Shown here: one piece after another, positions 14,631 through 23,009 of the stretch | Layout: each line of letters opens with the position of its first letter | Position numbering within the stretch: position 1 is the first letter of the stretch | NCBI GenBank assembly: GCA_964570325.1 | Contig: CAZMXS010000057.1 | Location: forward strand, 1-30,991 | From: CAZMXS01 sp964570325 | GTDB taxonomy: Bacteria > Verrucomicrobiota > Kiritimatiellia > CAIQIC01 > CAZMXS01 | Length of the DNA stretch: 30,991 nucleotides | Direction: 5' to 3' | The notes under the pieces: generated by a model | Told to the model about the DNA's origin: nothing | The model's database searches: none | What the model saw: only the letters and a program-made list of their open reading frames with translations | Made by a program: the position numbers and the translations under genes

Positions 14631-16381
14631 GTCTCGGCAAACGCATGTTCCTGATCTTCCTGGCCATCTTTATTGTAGCCGTGGCGCTGATCCAGTTCAC
14701 GTCCTTCCGTCTGACCGCCGCCGGCTCGCGGCGGGCCCTGGGCGGCATTGAACAGGGCATGGCCGCCATGCGGGAAACGACCGACGAAAGTTTCCGGAAG
14801 ATCAATCGCGAGTTCGCGGCCGACATTGTCAACCTGATCAAGATCGCGGTCGGCGAGGCGCTGCAGCCCGGCGAAGGCGCCAAGTTCATGCATCTGGCCC
14901 GGCAGTTGACCATGATCAAAGGACTCACAGAGTTTTCCTTCTACGGGCCGGACGGCAAAGTCGAGCTGTCGTCCTCGCCGGCGGCCAAAGGCCGCGCGAT
15001 CGAGCGCGACGTCTGGGAAGAAGGCCGGCAGAGCCGGAGCACGGTCTTTCGTGAGACGGAAACGGAGGAGCTGTTGTATGAGCCGTTGTTTGTGGATGCG
15101 GATATGATCCGTTTCCATCCCGAATGGACGCTTAACCAATTCTACGGCATGCTGCTGGTGAAGATTTCCAAGGAGAAGCTGAACCAGATCAGCGCCGCCA
15201 CCCGCGCGCAGATCGAGTCGGCCATCACCGCCGGGCATCAGACCTGCGATTCCGCCCTGGCTCGCGCTCAGGGCGTGGTATTCCTCATCGTGCTTATCGC
15301 CGTGATCGTCATCGCCGTCGTCATCGCGCTGGTGGTGCGGGGCGGCATCAGCCGGCCGATGAAGAAAGTGGTGGATATGCTCAAGGATATCGCCCAGGGC
15401 GAAGGGGATCTGACCCGCCGGCTCGACATCACTTCGCATGACGAGATCGGCGAGACCGCCCGCTGGTTCAACACCTTCGTTGACAAACTGCAGAAAATCA
15501 TGCAGGCGGTCCGGGACAACACCGGGGCGATGGCCAAGGCCGCGGGTGAACTGTCCGCCGCTTCCAATCAGATGGCAACTTGCGCCGAAGAGATGAGCGC
15601 GCAGGCCCGCACCGTGGCGACTGCCGGCGAACAATTGTCCGCCAACATCAACGCGATGTCGGGCGCGGCCGGCAGCATGTCTTCCTCCGCCGGCTCTGTT
15701 GCCGCCGCGGTTGAGCAGATGAGCACCTCTATAAACGAGGTGGCCAAGAACTGCGAAAAGGAATCCGGGATTTCCCAACAAGCCAGCGACCAGGCCGTCC
15801 AGACCCGCGGCATCATGGCCAAGCTCGGCGAGAGCGCGCGCGAAATCGGCAAGGTGGTCGAGGTGATCAGCGGCATCGCCGACCAGACCAATTTGCTGGC
15901 GCTCAATGCCACGATCGAGGCCGCCTCGGCCGGCGAGGCCGGCAAAGGCTTCGCGGTGGTCGCCAACGAGGTCAAGGAGCTGGCGCGCCAGAGCGCGCAG
16001 GCAACCGACCAGATCGCGCAACAAATCCGGGACATTCAAGGCAACACGCAAACCGCTGTCACCGCCATAGACAATATCACCCGGATTATCGAAGAAGTCA
16101 GCTCGATCGCGCACACGATCGCGGCATCAGTGGAGGAGCAGTCGGCCACCACCAGCGAGATCGCCAAAACCGTCGGCAGCGTTTCCGCCGCCACCAAAAC
16201 GATAGCCGCCAACATCCAGCAATCGGCGGCGGGCGCGAACGAGGTCTCGCAAAATATCCAGGGCGTAAACACGGCTTCGCAGCAGGTGGCCTCCGGCGCC
16301 ACGCACACCAATAATAACGCCCGGAACCTGAATGAGATCGCCGCTCGCCTGAATACGATCGTCGGACAGTTCAAGGTTTAG
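14627..16381 (+). CDS. Methyl-accepting chemotaxis protein coupled to the hydrogenase (MCP C)
   Basis: A 584-residue receptor. TM1 about 7-30, extracytoplasmic domain about 31-215, TM2 about 216-238, HAMP about 239-292 (I-A-Q-G-E-G-D-L-T-R-R-L), then the signalling domain with the G-I-A-D-Q-T-N-L-L tip. The sensor has a long N-terminal helix and an alpha/beta part (F-S-F-Y-G-P-D-G-K, Y-E-P-L-F-V-D-A-D) reminiscent of a single Cache-like fold, with a notable F163-H164-P165; I do not recognise a named ligand family. Start ATG 14627 overlaps the hydrogenase small-subunit stop (ATGA) and has AAAGGAGG at 14613-14620. The longer in-frame ORF from 14426 runs through the hydrogenase gene and is rejected. 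Coupling suggests it reads the state of the exported hydrogenase. Confidence 0.93.
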   Translation: MSLGKRMFLIFLAIFIVAVALIQFTSFRLTAAGSRRALGGIEQGMAAMRETTDESFRKINREFAADIVNLIKIAVGEALQPGEGAKFMHLARQLTMIKGLTEFSFYGPDGKVELSSSPAAKGRAIERDVWEEGRQSRSTVFRETETEELLYEPLFVDADMIRFHPEWTLNQFYGMLLVKISKEKLNQISAATRAQIESAITAGHQTCDSALARAQGVVFLIVLIAVIVIAVVIALVVRGGISRPMKKVVDMLKDIAQGEGDLTRRLDITSHDEIGETARWFNTFVDKLQKIMQAVRDNTGAMAKAAGELSAASNQMATCAEEMSAQARTVATAGEQLSANINAMSGAAGSMSSSAGSVAAAVEQMSTSINEVAKNCEKESGISQQASDQAVQTRGIMAKLGESAREIGKVVEVISGIADQTNLLALNATIEAASAGEAGKGFAVVANEVKELARQSAQATDQIAQQIRDIQGNTQTAVTAIDNITRIIEEVSSIAHTIAASVEEQSATTSEIAKTVGSVSAATKTIAANIQQSAAGANEVSQNIQGVNTASQQVASGATHTNNNARNLNEIAARLNTIVGQFKV

Positions 16382-16693
16382 GGAAATGGTGGAAGACGGG
16401 AAGGCCGGGGGGCGGGCGCTCATTCAATCAATAGTGATCAACCCGGCCTCTCTTTGATGCGATTTTTCCTGCACCTATTCTTTCTCAAACTGCTATTCCG
16501 CGCTCGGACATTCACTTGAAGAAACGAGGGGCGCGAGCGCGCGCCGACGAAGGGGCGAGGGCTGTCGGTCAGAGGGTAATCGAGAGAGGTAAGCCGCTCT
16601 GCTATTATCAGGCTTTTTTGCTTGCCTCCACAATTTCAGTTAACAATAGAATCATAACGTTGGGAAGATTATCCTACAGGGGGGGCTCGAACG
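16382..16693. other. 312-bp intergenic region before MCP D
   Basis: The first 35 bp (GGAAATGGTGGAAGACGGG...) closely resemble the tail following MCP D. A candidate promoter is TTGCTT (16618-16623), 17 bp, TAACAA (16641-16646), in an AT-rich stretch; a weak match. Low-grade ORFs starting at 16516 are not supported. AGGGGGG at 16678-16684 serves MCP D. Confidence 0.4.
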
Positions 16694-18895
16694 ATGAAAA
16701 TCAGCATTCGGCTCAAAATTGCGTTGGCAGCCGGCGCCTGTTTGCTGTTCTCGGTATTGTTGATTGTGGCGATCATCTATCGCCAGACCGTCAGTATGGC
16801 CAATATCGCGCGGACGGAAAGCCAGCAATTGGCCTTATCCGATCTGGATCATATCGCGCAGGGGGTTTATGCCACCGTGCAGGCCCAGCAGGAGTTGTTG
16901 GAGCAATCTGTGGTTGCCGCGTTGAATGTGGCGCACGATCAATTGGCCCAGATGGGCGGCGCCCGGATTGACGACAAAGAAGCTGAAGTATCTTGGGAAG
17001 CAAAAAACCAGTTTTCGGGAGAAAAAATCAATGTACGCTTGCCCCGATTATTGATCGGTGACCGTTGGATCGGGCAAGTCTCTGATTCACAAAATGAAGC
17101 CCTGTTGGTGGACAAGGTCAAGTCGCTGGTCGGCGGCGCTTGTACTCTCTTCCAAAAAATGGATGAGAGCGGCGACATGCTGCGGGTGGCCACCAATGTG
17201 CAAACGCCCGAAGGACGCCGTGCCATCGGAACATTTATTCCGGCATCCAATCCGGATGGCAAACCCAACCCTGTGGTCGCTGCCGTGCTGCGCGGCGAAC
17301 GTTATGTCGGACGCGCATTTGTGGTGAACGCCTGGTATGTCAGCGCTTACGAACCGATCTATGACCAGGGCCGGCGCGTGGTCGGCATGCTGTTTGTCGG
17401 CGTCCGCGAAGATAGCGCCACCAGCCTGCGCAAAGCCATCATGCGCATCAAAGTGGGCCAAACCGGTTATGTTTATGTGCTCGATTCCAAGGGGCACTAC
17501 ATAATCTCAAAAGACGGCAAACGTGACGGCGAAAACATCTGGGAAATCCGGGATTCGGATGGGCGGCTGTTTATTCAGGACATCGTCAAACAAGCGCTGG
17601 GGCTCGAACCGGGCGCTATGGGCGAAGCGAGCTACCCTTGGAAAAACCCGGAGGATCCGGCGCCACGCCGGAAGATTGTGCGATTCCTCTATTTCGCCCC
17701 CTGGGACTGGATCATCGGCGCCGGCTCATACGAAGATGAATTCCTCGGATCCAGCAGGCGGATCGCTCAAGCGGGCCATCACGCCAATGTTGTCATTATC
17801 GGCGCCGGACTGCTGTGCACCGGCTTGGCACTCGCGCTGCTCTGGGTGCTGTTGGGCGCTATCATCCGCCCCCTGCGGATTGCCGCTGATATGCTGAAGG
17901 ATATCGCACAAGGCGAGGGCGATCTGACGCGCCGCCTGCAAGCGGTGTCCCAGGATGAAATCGGGCGTTTGGCGCGCTGGTTCAATACCTTCGTGGAAAA
18001 GCTGCAAGGCATCATCCGCGACATTGGCGGGCACACCGCCACACTTGCCTCCTCTTCGGAGCAACTTACCGCGACCTCCAACGAACTGGCATCCAGCGCT
18101 GAAGAAATGAACGCCCAAGCCAGGGCGGTGACGAATGCCGGCTCCCAATTGAGCAATAATATCAACGTCATGGCGGCCGCATCTCAAAACATGTCGCAAT
18201 CCGCTGGTTCCGTCGCCTCGGCGATCGAAGAAATGAGTTCCTCGATCAACGAGGTGGCCAAGAACTGCGAAAAGGAATCCAAGATCGCCCACCAGGCCAA
18301 CGATCAGGCGATCCAGACCCGCGGCATCATGGCCAAGCTCGGCGAGAGCGCGCGCGAGATCGGCAAGGTGGTCGAGGTGATCAGCGGCATCGCCGACCAG
18401 ACCAACCTGCTGGCGCTCAACGCCACGATCGAGGCCGCCTCGGCCGGCGAGGCCGGCAAGGGCTTCGCGGTGGTCGCCAACGAGGTCAAGGAGCTGGCAC
18501 GCCAGAGCGCGCAGGCGACTGAGCAGATCACGCGCCAGATCCAGGACATGCAGGGCAACACGGAAACGGCGGTCAAGGCAATCGAGGAAATCACCAAGGT
18601 GATCGCGGAGATCAACAACATCTCCAGCACGATCGCGGCGGCGGTGGAGGAGCAGTCGGCGACAACCAACGAGATCGCTAAAACAGTTGCCGGCGTCTCC
18701 AGCTCCGCCAATGAGATGGCCAGGAATGTCCAGCAGTCGGCCGCGGGCGCAAATGAAGTCTCGAAGAACATCCAGGGCGTGAATCAGGCGTCCCAACAGG
18801 TAGCGGCAGGCGCGACGCAGACCAACGCCAGCGCGCAAGAACTGGCCAAGATCGCCAGCCGGTTGAAGGAGATCGTCGGACAATTCAAGGTCTAG
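16694..18895 (+). CDS. Methyl-accepting chemotaxis protein with Cache_3-Cache_2 sensor (MCP D)
   Basis: A 733-residue receptor. TM1 about 10-30, a large extracytoplasmic double-Cache domain about 35-355, TM2 about 365-390, HAMP with I-A-Q-G-E-G-D-L-T-R-R-L, then the signalling domain. The sensor shows the hallmarks of the Cache_3-Cache_2 family: D-M-L-R-V-A-T-N-V, N-P-V-V-A-A-V-L-R-G, Y-E-P-I-Y-D, G-Q-T-G-Y-V-Y-V-L, R-D-G-E-N-I-W, and P-W-D-W-I-I-G-A-G-S-Y. Such domains bind small organic acids or other metabolites; the ligand here is unknown. HAMP and linker resemble MCP C, whereas the final 676 bp of DNA match MCP B almost exactly, so the gene is a mosaic. Start ATG 16694 follows a G-rich SD-like run. 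No C-terminal tether motif. Confidence 0.93.
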   Translation: MKISIRLKIALAAGACLLFSVLLIVAIIYRQTVSMANIARTESQQLALSDLDHIAQGVYATVQAQQELLEQSVVAALNVAHDQLAQMGGARIDDKEAEVSWEAKNQFSGEKINVRLPRLLIGDRWIGQVSDSQNEALLVDKVKSLVGGACTLFQKMDESGDMLRVATNVQTPEGRRAIGTFIPASNPDGKPNPVVAAVLRGERYVGRAFVVNAWYVSAYEPIYDQGRRVVGMLFVGVREDSATSLRKAIMRIKVGQTGYVYVLDSKGHYIISKDGKRDGENIWEIRDSDGRLFIQDIVKQALGLEPGAMGEASYPWKNPEDPAPRRKIVRFLYFAPWDWIIGAGSYEDEFLGSSRRIAQAGHHANVVIIGAGLLCTGLALALLWVLLGAIIRPLRIAADMLKDIAQGEGDLTRRLQAVSQDEIGRLARWFNTFVEKLQGIIRDIGGHTATLASSSEQLTATSNELASSAEEMNAQARAVTNAGSQLSNNINVMAAASQNMSQSAGSVASAIEEMSSSINEVAKNCEKESKIAHQANDQAIQTRGIMAKLGESAREIGKVVEVISGIADQTNLLALNATIEAASAGEAGKGFAVVANEVKELARQSAQATEQITRQIQDMQGNTETAVKAIEEITKVIAEINNISSTIAAAVEEQSATTNEIAKTVAGVSSSANEMARNVQQSAAGANEVSKNIQGVNQASQQVAAGATQTNASAQELAKIASRLKEIVGQFKV
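18220..18895 (+). repeat. Long direct repeat copy 3 (MCP signalling domain)
   Basis: Matches 10653-11328 of MCP B with one visible difference (GCCAGC versus GCCGCC close to the end), and MCP A from 18312. Unlike copies 1 and 2, the sequence after the stop resembles the tail of MCP C. Confidence 0.9.
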
Positions 18896-19228
18896 GGGAA
18901 TGGTGAAGGCGGGAAGGCCGGGGGGAGCGAGGGATATCGTCTGCTACCCACGAAACTGATCGGAGATTCTCTTTTCGGCGCGTGACTGGTTGAGCATCGA
19001 AACTCGGTAATGCCCTCGCTTGAAAAACACAATGCGAGACCCTTAATCCCACTTGGCGGCCAGACCGGATGTGACAAGCAGCCGCCTGCCCGACACAGCT
19101 TAGCCTGAGTGGCTGGCCTGCCAAGATTAACGGCAAACGTATTTCAACCGCATCCATTGACAGGTTGAGGGCCCGCTCGTATTCTCTATGCGGAATTGTC
19201 AAACTCCGTAACACCGCGTTACTTCCAG
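18896..19228. other. 333-bp intergenic region before cheB
   Basis: The first 35 bp match the tail of MCP C (GGAATGGTGAAGGCGGGAAGG...). Beyond that I see no gene, no terminator with a T-run and no convincing promoter. An in-frame TTG at 19196 could extend cheB by 11 codons but lacks an SD. Confidence 0.4.
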
Positions 19229-20317
19229 ATGGCCGGCGAAGATAAAATCCAAGTCTTGATCGTTGATGACACGGTCATTTACCGCAAGATTCTCGCCGAT
19301 GCCGTCGCCAGTCTGCCGGAAACGGAAGTCATCGGCACAGCGCCCAGCGGAACGCTGGCTTTGCGAAAAATGGAGCAAGCGCGTCCCGACCTGGTATTGC
19401 TGGATGTCTTCATGCCGGAGATGGACGGCGTAGAAACACTGCGGCACATCCGCCAGTCATTCCCCGACACTGCCGTGGTGATGGTCAGCGGCGCGACCAC
19501 ACGCGACGCAGAGGTGACGATCCAGGCGCTGGAATTGGGCGCGCTGGATTTCATTCCCAAGCCGACCGGCGCGGCTGCCAACGAAAGCATGCGGCAGATC
19601 GCCGATAATCTGCGGCGTGTGCTGCGCCTGCTCAGCATCCGTCGCCTGGCCCGCCGCCCGGCGCTCTCGACCGCGGCGCCGGCGGCGCCCACCCCACCGC
19701 CGCCACCCCGCGTTTCCGTCAAACCCGCCAATTTTGGGATCGTGGTCATCGGGGTTTCCACCGGCGGCCCGAACGCCCTGGCCGCGCTCGTGCCGCGTCT
19801 GCCGGCCAATCTGGGCTGTCCGGTTTTGATTGTTCAGCACATGCCACCTCATTTCACCGCGTCCCTGGCCCAGCACCTGAGTCACCTCTCGGCCCTTCCC
19901 GTGCGCGAAGCGCAGGACAACGAACTGGTCGCGGCCAATACCGTTCTGATCGCGCCCGGCGGGCGACACATGACCGTGCGCGCCGACCCGGCCAATGCCA
20001 CGCAATTGTTGATCGCCCTCAACGACTCCCCGCCGGTCAACTCCTGCCGACCGGCCGTGGATGTGCTCTTCCGCTCGGTAGCGGCGCACTTCAACGGCGG
20101 AATCCTGTCGGTCATCCTCACCGGCATGGGCGAGGACGGCGCGGCGGGAGTCGCGGCATTAAAACGAAAAAGCTGCTGGTCGCTGGCCCAGGACGAGAAG
20201 ACTTGTGTCGTGTACGGCATGCCGCGCGCCCTGGTGGAGCGCGGCCTCGCCGATGAGGTGGTGCCGCTCGACGCGCTGGCGGATCGGATCACGGCGCTTG
20301 TGAAGCGCCGACTGTAA
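19229..20317 (+). CDS. cheB: Chemotaxis protein-glutamate methylesterase CheB
   Basis: A 362-residue CheB: receiver about 6-125 (D13-D14, phosphoacceptor D59, K-P-T after the last strand), an Ala/Pro linker about 150-165, and the methylesterase domain with the catalytic triad S177 (V-S-T-G-G), H204 (Q-H-M-P-P-H-F) and D303 (G-M-G-E-D-G). Phosphorylated CheB removes methyl groups from, and deamidates, receptor glutamates or glutamines, lowering receptor activity. The ATG at 19229 matches the usual CheB N-terminus; TTG 19196 is an alternative. It heads a CheB-CheR-CheY run with 141 bp before cheR. A second, different CheB begins at 30528, so there may be two adaptation systems. Confidence 0.95.
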   Translation: MAGEDKIQVLIVDDTVIYRKILADAVASLPETEVIGTAPSGTLALRKMEQARPDLVLLDVFMPEMDGVETLRHIRQSFPDTAVVMVSGATTRDAEVTIQALELGALDFIPKPTGAAANESMRQIADNLRRVLRLLSIRRLARRPALSTAAPAAPTPPPPPRVSVKPANFGIVVIGVSTGGPNALAALVPRLPANLGCPVLIVQHMPPHFTASLAQHLSHLSALPVREAQDNELVAANTVLIAPGGRHMTVRADPANATQLLIALNDSPPVNSCRPAVDVLFRSVAAHFNGGILSVILTGMGEDGAAGVAALKRKSCWSLAQDEKTCVVYGMPRALVERGLADEVVPLDALADRITALVKRRL

Positions 20318-20345
20318 GCGATTGGCGATTTTCGATTTGCGATCC
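20318..20345. repeat. Degenerate 7-bp repeat (GCGATTT type)
   Basis: GCGATTG GCGATTT TCGATTT GCGATCC directly follows the cheB stop. Same family as the runs near 25610 and 26105. Confidence 0.5.
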
Positions 20346-20458
20346 ATGAAAAAGCAGGTGAATATCCAACTCGGATTTGAAATGCGGCTCCAAATGTCAC
20401 ATTGGCTTTTAAGGCGATTCATTCGTAAAGCGCACACGGCAAAGCACAATTCCTTCCC

Positions 20459-21307
20459 GTGACCATCAGTCCCCAAGAGTTCACCCTGCTGCGCGACTAT
20501 ATCCGCGAACACTGCGGCATCACCGTCGGCAGCGACAAGACCTATCTGATCGAAAGCCGTCTGGCGCAACTGGTGGCGGAAACGGGTTGCAAAGACTTCC
20601 AGGAATTCCACCTGAAGGCGCGGAATGATCGAACCGGCGCGCTGCGCGACCAGATCATAGACGCCATCACAACCAACGAAACGCTCTGGTTTCGTGACGG
20701 CAAGCCATGGGTTGCCCTGCGTGAAAGCATCCTGCCGGCGCTGATTGACGACTTGCGCGCCGGACGCATCCGGAAGGTGCGGATCTGGTCCGCGGCCAGT
20801 TCAACGGGCCAGGAAGCTTACTCGATGGCCATGTTGATTGACACCCTGCTGGGCCCGGGCGCCAACGGCCCCGCCACCCCGGACGCCTTCGAGATCGTCG
20901 GCACCGACATCTCCCCCAGCGTGTTGTTCATCGCGATCGCCGGACGCTACAGCCAGATCGAAATATCGCGCGGCCTCGATGAATACCACCGCAACCGCTA
21001 TTTCACCAAGCAGGGCAATGCCTGGGTGCTCAATGAGGCCATCCGGAAACGCGTCAGCTTTCGCAAGTTCAATCTGCAGGATGGATTCGCCGCGTTGGGC
21101 CGGTTTGACATTATTTTATGCCGTAACGTGGCCATTTACTTTGCCGACGATTTCAAGCGCGATCTATTCCGGAAAATCCATGAAAGCCTCAACCCGAATG
21201 GCTTGCTGTTCCTGGGCGCGTCGGAATCCATGCTGGGATTCACCACCGCTTTCAAGATTGTCGAATACAAGGACGCCATCTATTATCGGAAAGCAGAGGG
21301 CGCATGA
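20459..21307 (+). CDS. cheR: Chemotaxis protein methyltransferase CheR
   Basis: A 282-residue CheR of normal length. An N-terminal helical domain (E-F-T-L-L-R-D-Y-I-R-E-H-C-G-I) precedes the SAM-dependent methyltransferase fold with I-W-S-A-A-S-S-T-G-Q-E-A-Y-S (SAM loop), I-V-G-T-D-I-S, I-L-C-R-N-V-A-I-Y-F and L-F-L-G-A-S-E-S. It methylates receptor glutamates using S-adenosylmethionine, opposing CheB. The GTG at 20459 gives the expected N-terminus. The stop overlaps the cheY ATG (21304-21307), a tight coupling. MCP E of this window ends in a pentapeptide-like motif to which a CheR could dock; which CheR does so is unknown. Confidence 0.94.
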   Translation: MTISPQEFTLLRDYIREHCGITVGSDKTYLIESRLAQLVAETGCKDFQEFHLKARNDRTGALRDQIIDAITTNETLWFRDGKPWVALRESILPALIDDLRAGRIRKVRIWSAASSTGQEAYSMAMLIDTLLGPGANGPATPDAFEIVGTDISPSVLFIAIAGRYSQIEISRGLDEYHRNRYFTKQGNAWVLNEAIRKRVSFRKFNLQDGFAALGRFDIILCRNVAIYFADDFKRDLFRKIHESLNPNGLLFLGASESMLGFTTAFKIVEYKDAIYYRKAEGA

Positions 21308-21678
21308 AAATCCTTTCGGTTGACGATTCCAGCACCATGCGGCGGATCATTGCCGGCGCGGCCGGGGTGATGGGAATCGAGACGTTGGGCGCCGCCAACG
21401 GCGCCGAGGCCTTGAAAATCCTCGAGGCCGAGAGCGCCCATATCTCGGTGATCCTGCTGGACATCAACATGCCCGGGATGAGCGGACTGGAACTGCTCAA
21501 GAAAATCAAGGCCGACCCGCGCTGGGCCGCAATCCCGGTGATGATGGTCACCAGCGAATCGGAGCGCCAGAACGTGATCGAGGCCATTCAGGCGGGCGCC
21601 TCCAGCTATCTGGCCAAGCCGTTCGCGCCCGAGGATTTAATCAAAAAGATTGCCCAAAGCCTGGGGCATGGAGTGTGA
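21304..21678 (+). CDS. cheY: Chemotaxis response regulator CheY
   Basis: A 124-residue receiver-only protein of typical CheY size. D7-D8, phosphoacceptor D53 (L-L-D-I-N-M-P-G), T83 and K105-P106 are all in place. CheA-phosphorylated CheY normally binds the flagellar switch. It is translationally coupled to cheR by an ATGA overlap, within the CheB-CheR-CheY run, so this is the best candidate for the main output of the cheA in this window. Residue 102 (S-Y-L-A-K-P) is the usual aromatic, supporting CheY-type switching. Alternative: a modulatory or sink CheY, given two further single-domain receivers at 562 and 29648. Confidence 0.92.
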   Translation: MKILSVDDSSTMRRIIAGAAGVMGIETLGAANGAEALKILEAESAHISVILLDINMPGMSGLELLKKIKADPRWAAIPVMMVTSESERQNVIEAIQAGASSYLAKPFAPEDLIKKIAQSLGHGV

Positions 21679-21724
21679 GGGTGGAGGGATTGAACCGTGA
21701 AGAATGGAGATTCAACATTGAACA

Positions 21725-21800
21725 GCAGCGGCCGGACGCGACAGATACCCCGGCAATATCCGGCTGTATTCCGCATTCCATATTCCGCATCCCATATTAG
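21725..21800. repeat. Degenerate 7-bp repeat (ATTCCGC type)
   Basis: Clearest at 21766-21800: GTATTCC GCATTCC ATATTCC GCATCCC ATATTAG. It lies in the 127-bp gap between cheY and the HDOD gene and leaves that gene without an obvious SD. Confidence 0.45.
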
Positions 21801-21805
21801 CGCTC

Positions 21806-22666
21806 ATGTCCTTTCGTGATGACATCTTAAAGAAGATCGCCACGGCGAGTGACCTGCCGAGCCTGCCGGACATTGTGCTGCGGCTCTCACGGATGGTCGC
21901 GGACCGCAACACGTCAGCCGCGGACATAGCGCGAGTGGTGCAATACGATCCGGCCATTTCCGGCCGCATCCTGCGGCTGGCCAACTCGGCGGCTTTTGGC
22001 GGCGCGGTCCGAATCGCATCCATCCCCCAGGCGGTAATGCGGGTCGGCTTCAAAGGCATGCGCGATTTGGTGCTTTCGCTGGCGGTCATCCGTGCCTTTG
22101 GCCGCGGCCAGCGGATTCATCATGGCCGCTTCTGGCGGCACTCGCTGGCCGTCGGTTTCGCCGCGCAGATCGTGGAGCGCCATGCGGCGAAGATTCCGGA
22201 ACCGTCGGATGAGGCGTTCACCGCCGGACTGCTGCATGATCTCGGGGTGTTGATCATGGATTGGTATGCCAGCGAGCCATACAGCAAAGTTGTGGCCTAC
22301 GCCCACCATGAAAGCAAGGATCTGGTTGAGGTCGAACAGGAGGTGCTCGGCATTGACCACGCTGAGGTCGGCGGGCATCTGCTGGCGCATTGGAACGTAC
22401 CCGCGCCCATTGCTGAGGCAGCCCGGTATCACCATCAACCCGGCCGGGCTTCCGTCCCGTCCGCGCGACTGTGCCAGGTTGTGCATCTTGCGAATTTTGC
22501 CTGTAACAACCAGGGTATTGACAATGGCGTCGGCACCTTCCCGAGCCGCTTTGTCGAGTCGGCCTGGTTTGACACGGGGCTGTCGGTGGATGACATCCCC
22601 GCGCTGATCGCGGAAGTCAACCAACAGACGGCCGCCGCCGATGAAATCATCAGCGCCGCGCAGTAG
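21806..22666 (+). CDS. HDOD-domain signalling protein
   Basis: A 286-residue protein made almost wholly of an HDOD domain, a degenerate relative of HD phosphohydrolases thought to act in signalling without a proven catalytic reaction. Visible signatures: L-P-S-L-P-D-I-V near the start, D-P-A-I-S-G-R-I-L-R-L-A-N-S-A, L-L-H-D-L-G (H144-D145), the D-H-A-E-V-G-G-H-L-L segment, and a late Y-H-H-Q-P. It follows cheY by 127 bp; a second HDOD gene at 28753 also adjoins a cheY. Placement suggests a role coupling chemosensory output to regulation, for example of motility or cyclic-dinucleotide signalling, but that is inference. Start ATG 21806. Confidence 0.88.
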   Translation: MSFRDDILKKIATASDLPSLPDIVLRLSRMVADRNTSAADIARVVQYDPAISGRILRLANSAAFGGAVRIASIPQAVMRVGFKGMRDLVLSLAVIRAFGRGQRIHHGRFWRHSLAVGFAAQIVERHAAKIPEPSDEAFTAGLLHDLGVLIMDWYASEPYSKVVAYAHHESKDLVEVEQEVLGIDHAEVGGHLLAHWNVPAPIAEAARYHHQPGRASVPSARLCQVVHLANFACNNQGIDNGVGTFPSRFVESAWFDTGLSVDDIPALIAEVNQQTAAADEIISAAQ

Positions 22667-23009
22667 GCGGCCGGAACCGGCGGCAAATGGATCGGCGGCT
22701 GATATTTATCGGCGGGCTGAACAGGCGCCTACTTACAACTGTTACGCCGGCAAACGGCGCGCGCGCCCGTTGTCACGCCTGAATCTGCTGCTCAATAAAC
22801 TCTATGCGCAAATCCGGGGCCGGTGAGCCACGTTGACCGGACGGGGACGCGGCACCCTATTATGATGGCCCGTTTTTTGGTCTTGTTTTCCGGGCTTGCC
22901 GCGGAGCCGGCCAAGCCATATACTCCCAGTTGTGGGCGGTCGTATTTCGGGTGAAGTCGCATCGTGATCGCACCGAATACGCGCGAACCCTCGCGAACAA
23001 GGAGCCAAT
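22667..23009. other. 343-bp intergenic region before the second cheW
   Basis: GC-rich, without a supported ORF. A marginal promoter, TTGACC (22833-22838) and TATTAT (22858-22863) with a long 19-bp spacer, lies about 150 bp upstream of cheW. The final bases carry AAGGAG, the cheW ribosome-binding site. Nothing else recognised. Confidence 0.35.

Noticed and set aside
16600..16693. Sigma-54 or sigma-28 promoter before MCP D
   Set aside because: GG/GC spacing is off for sigma-54 and no TAAA/GCCGATAA pair for sigma-28 was found here or before the other MCP genes.
16516..16971. 151-codon ORF overlapping the MCP D start
   Set aside because: Overlaps the true MCP frame and shows no family features.
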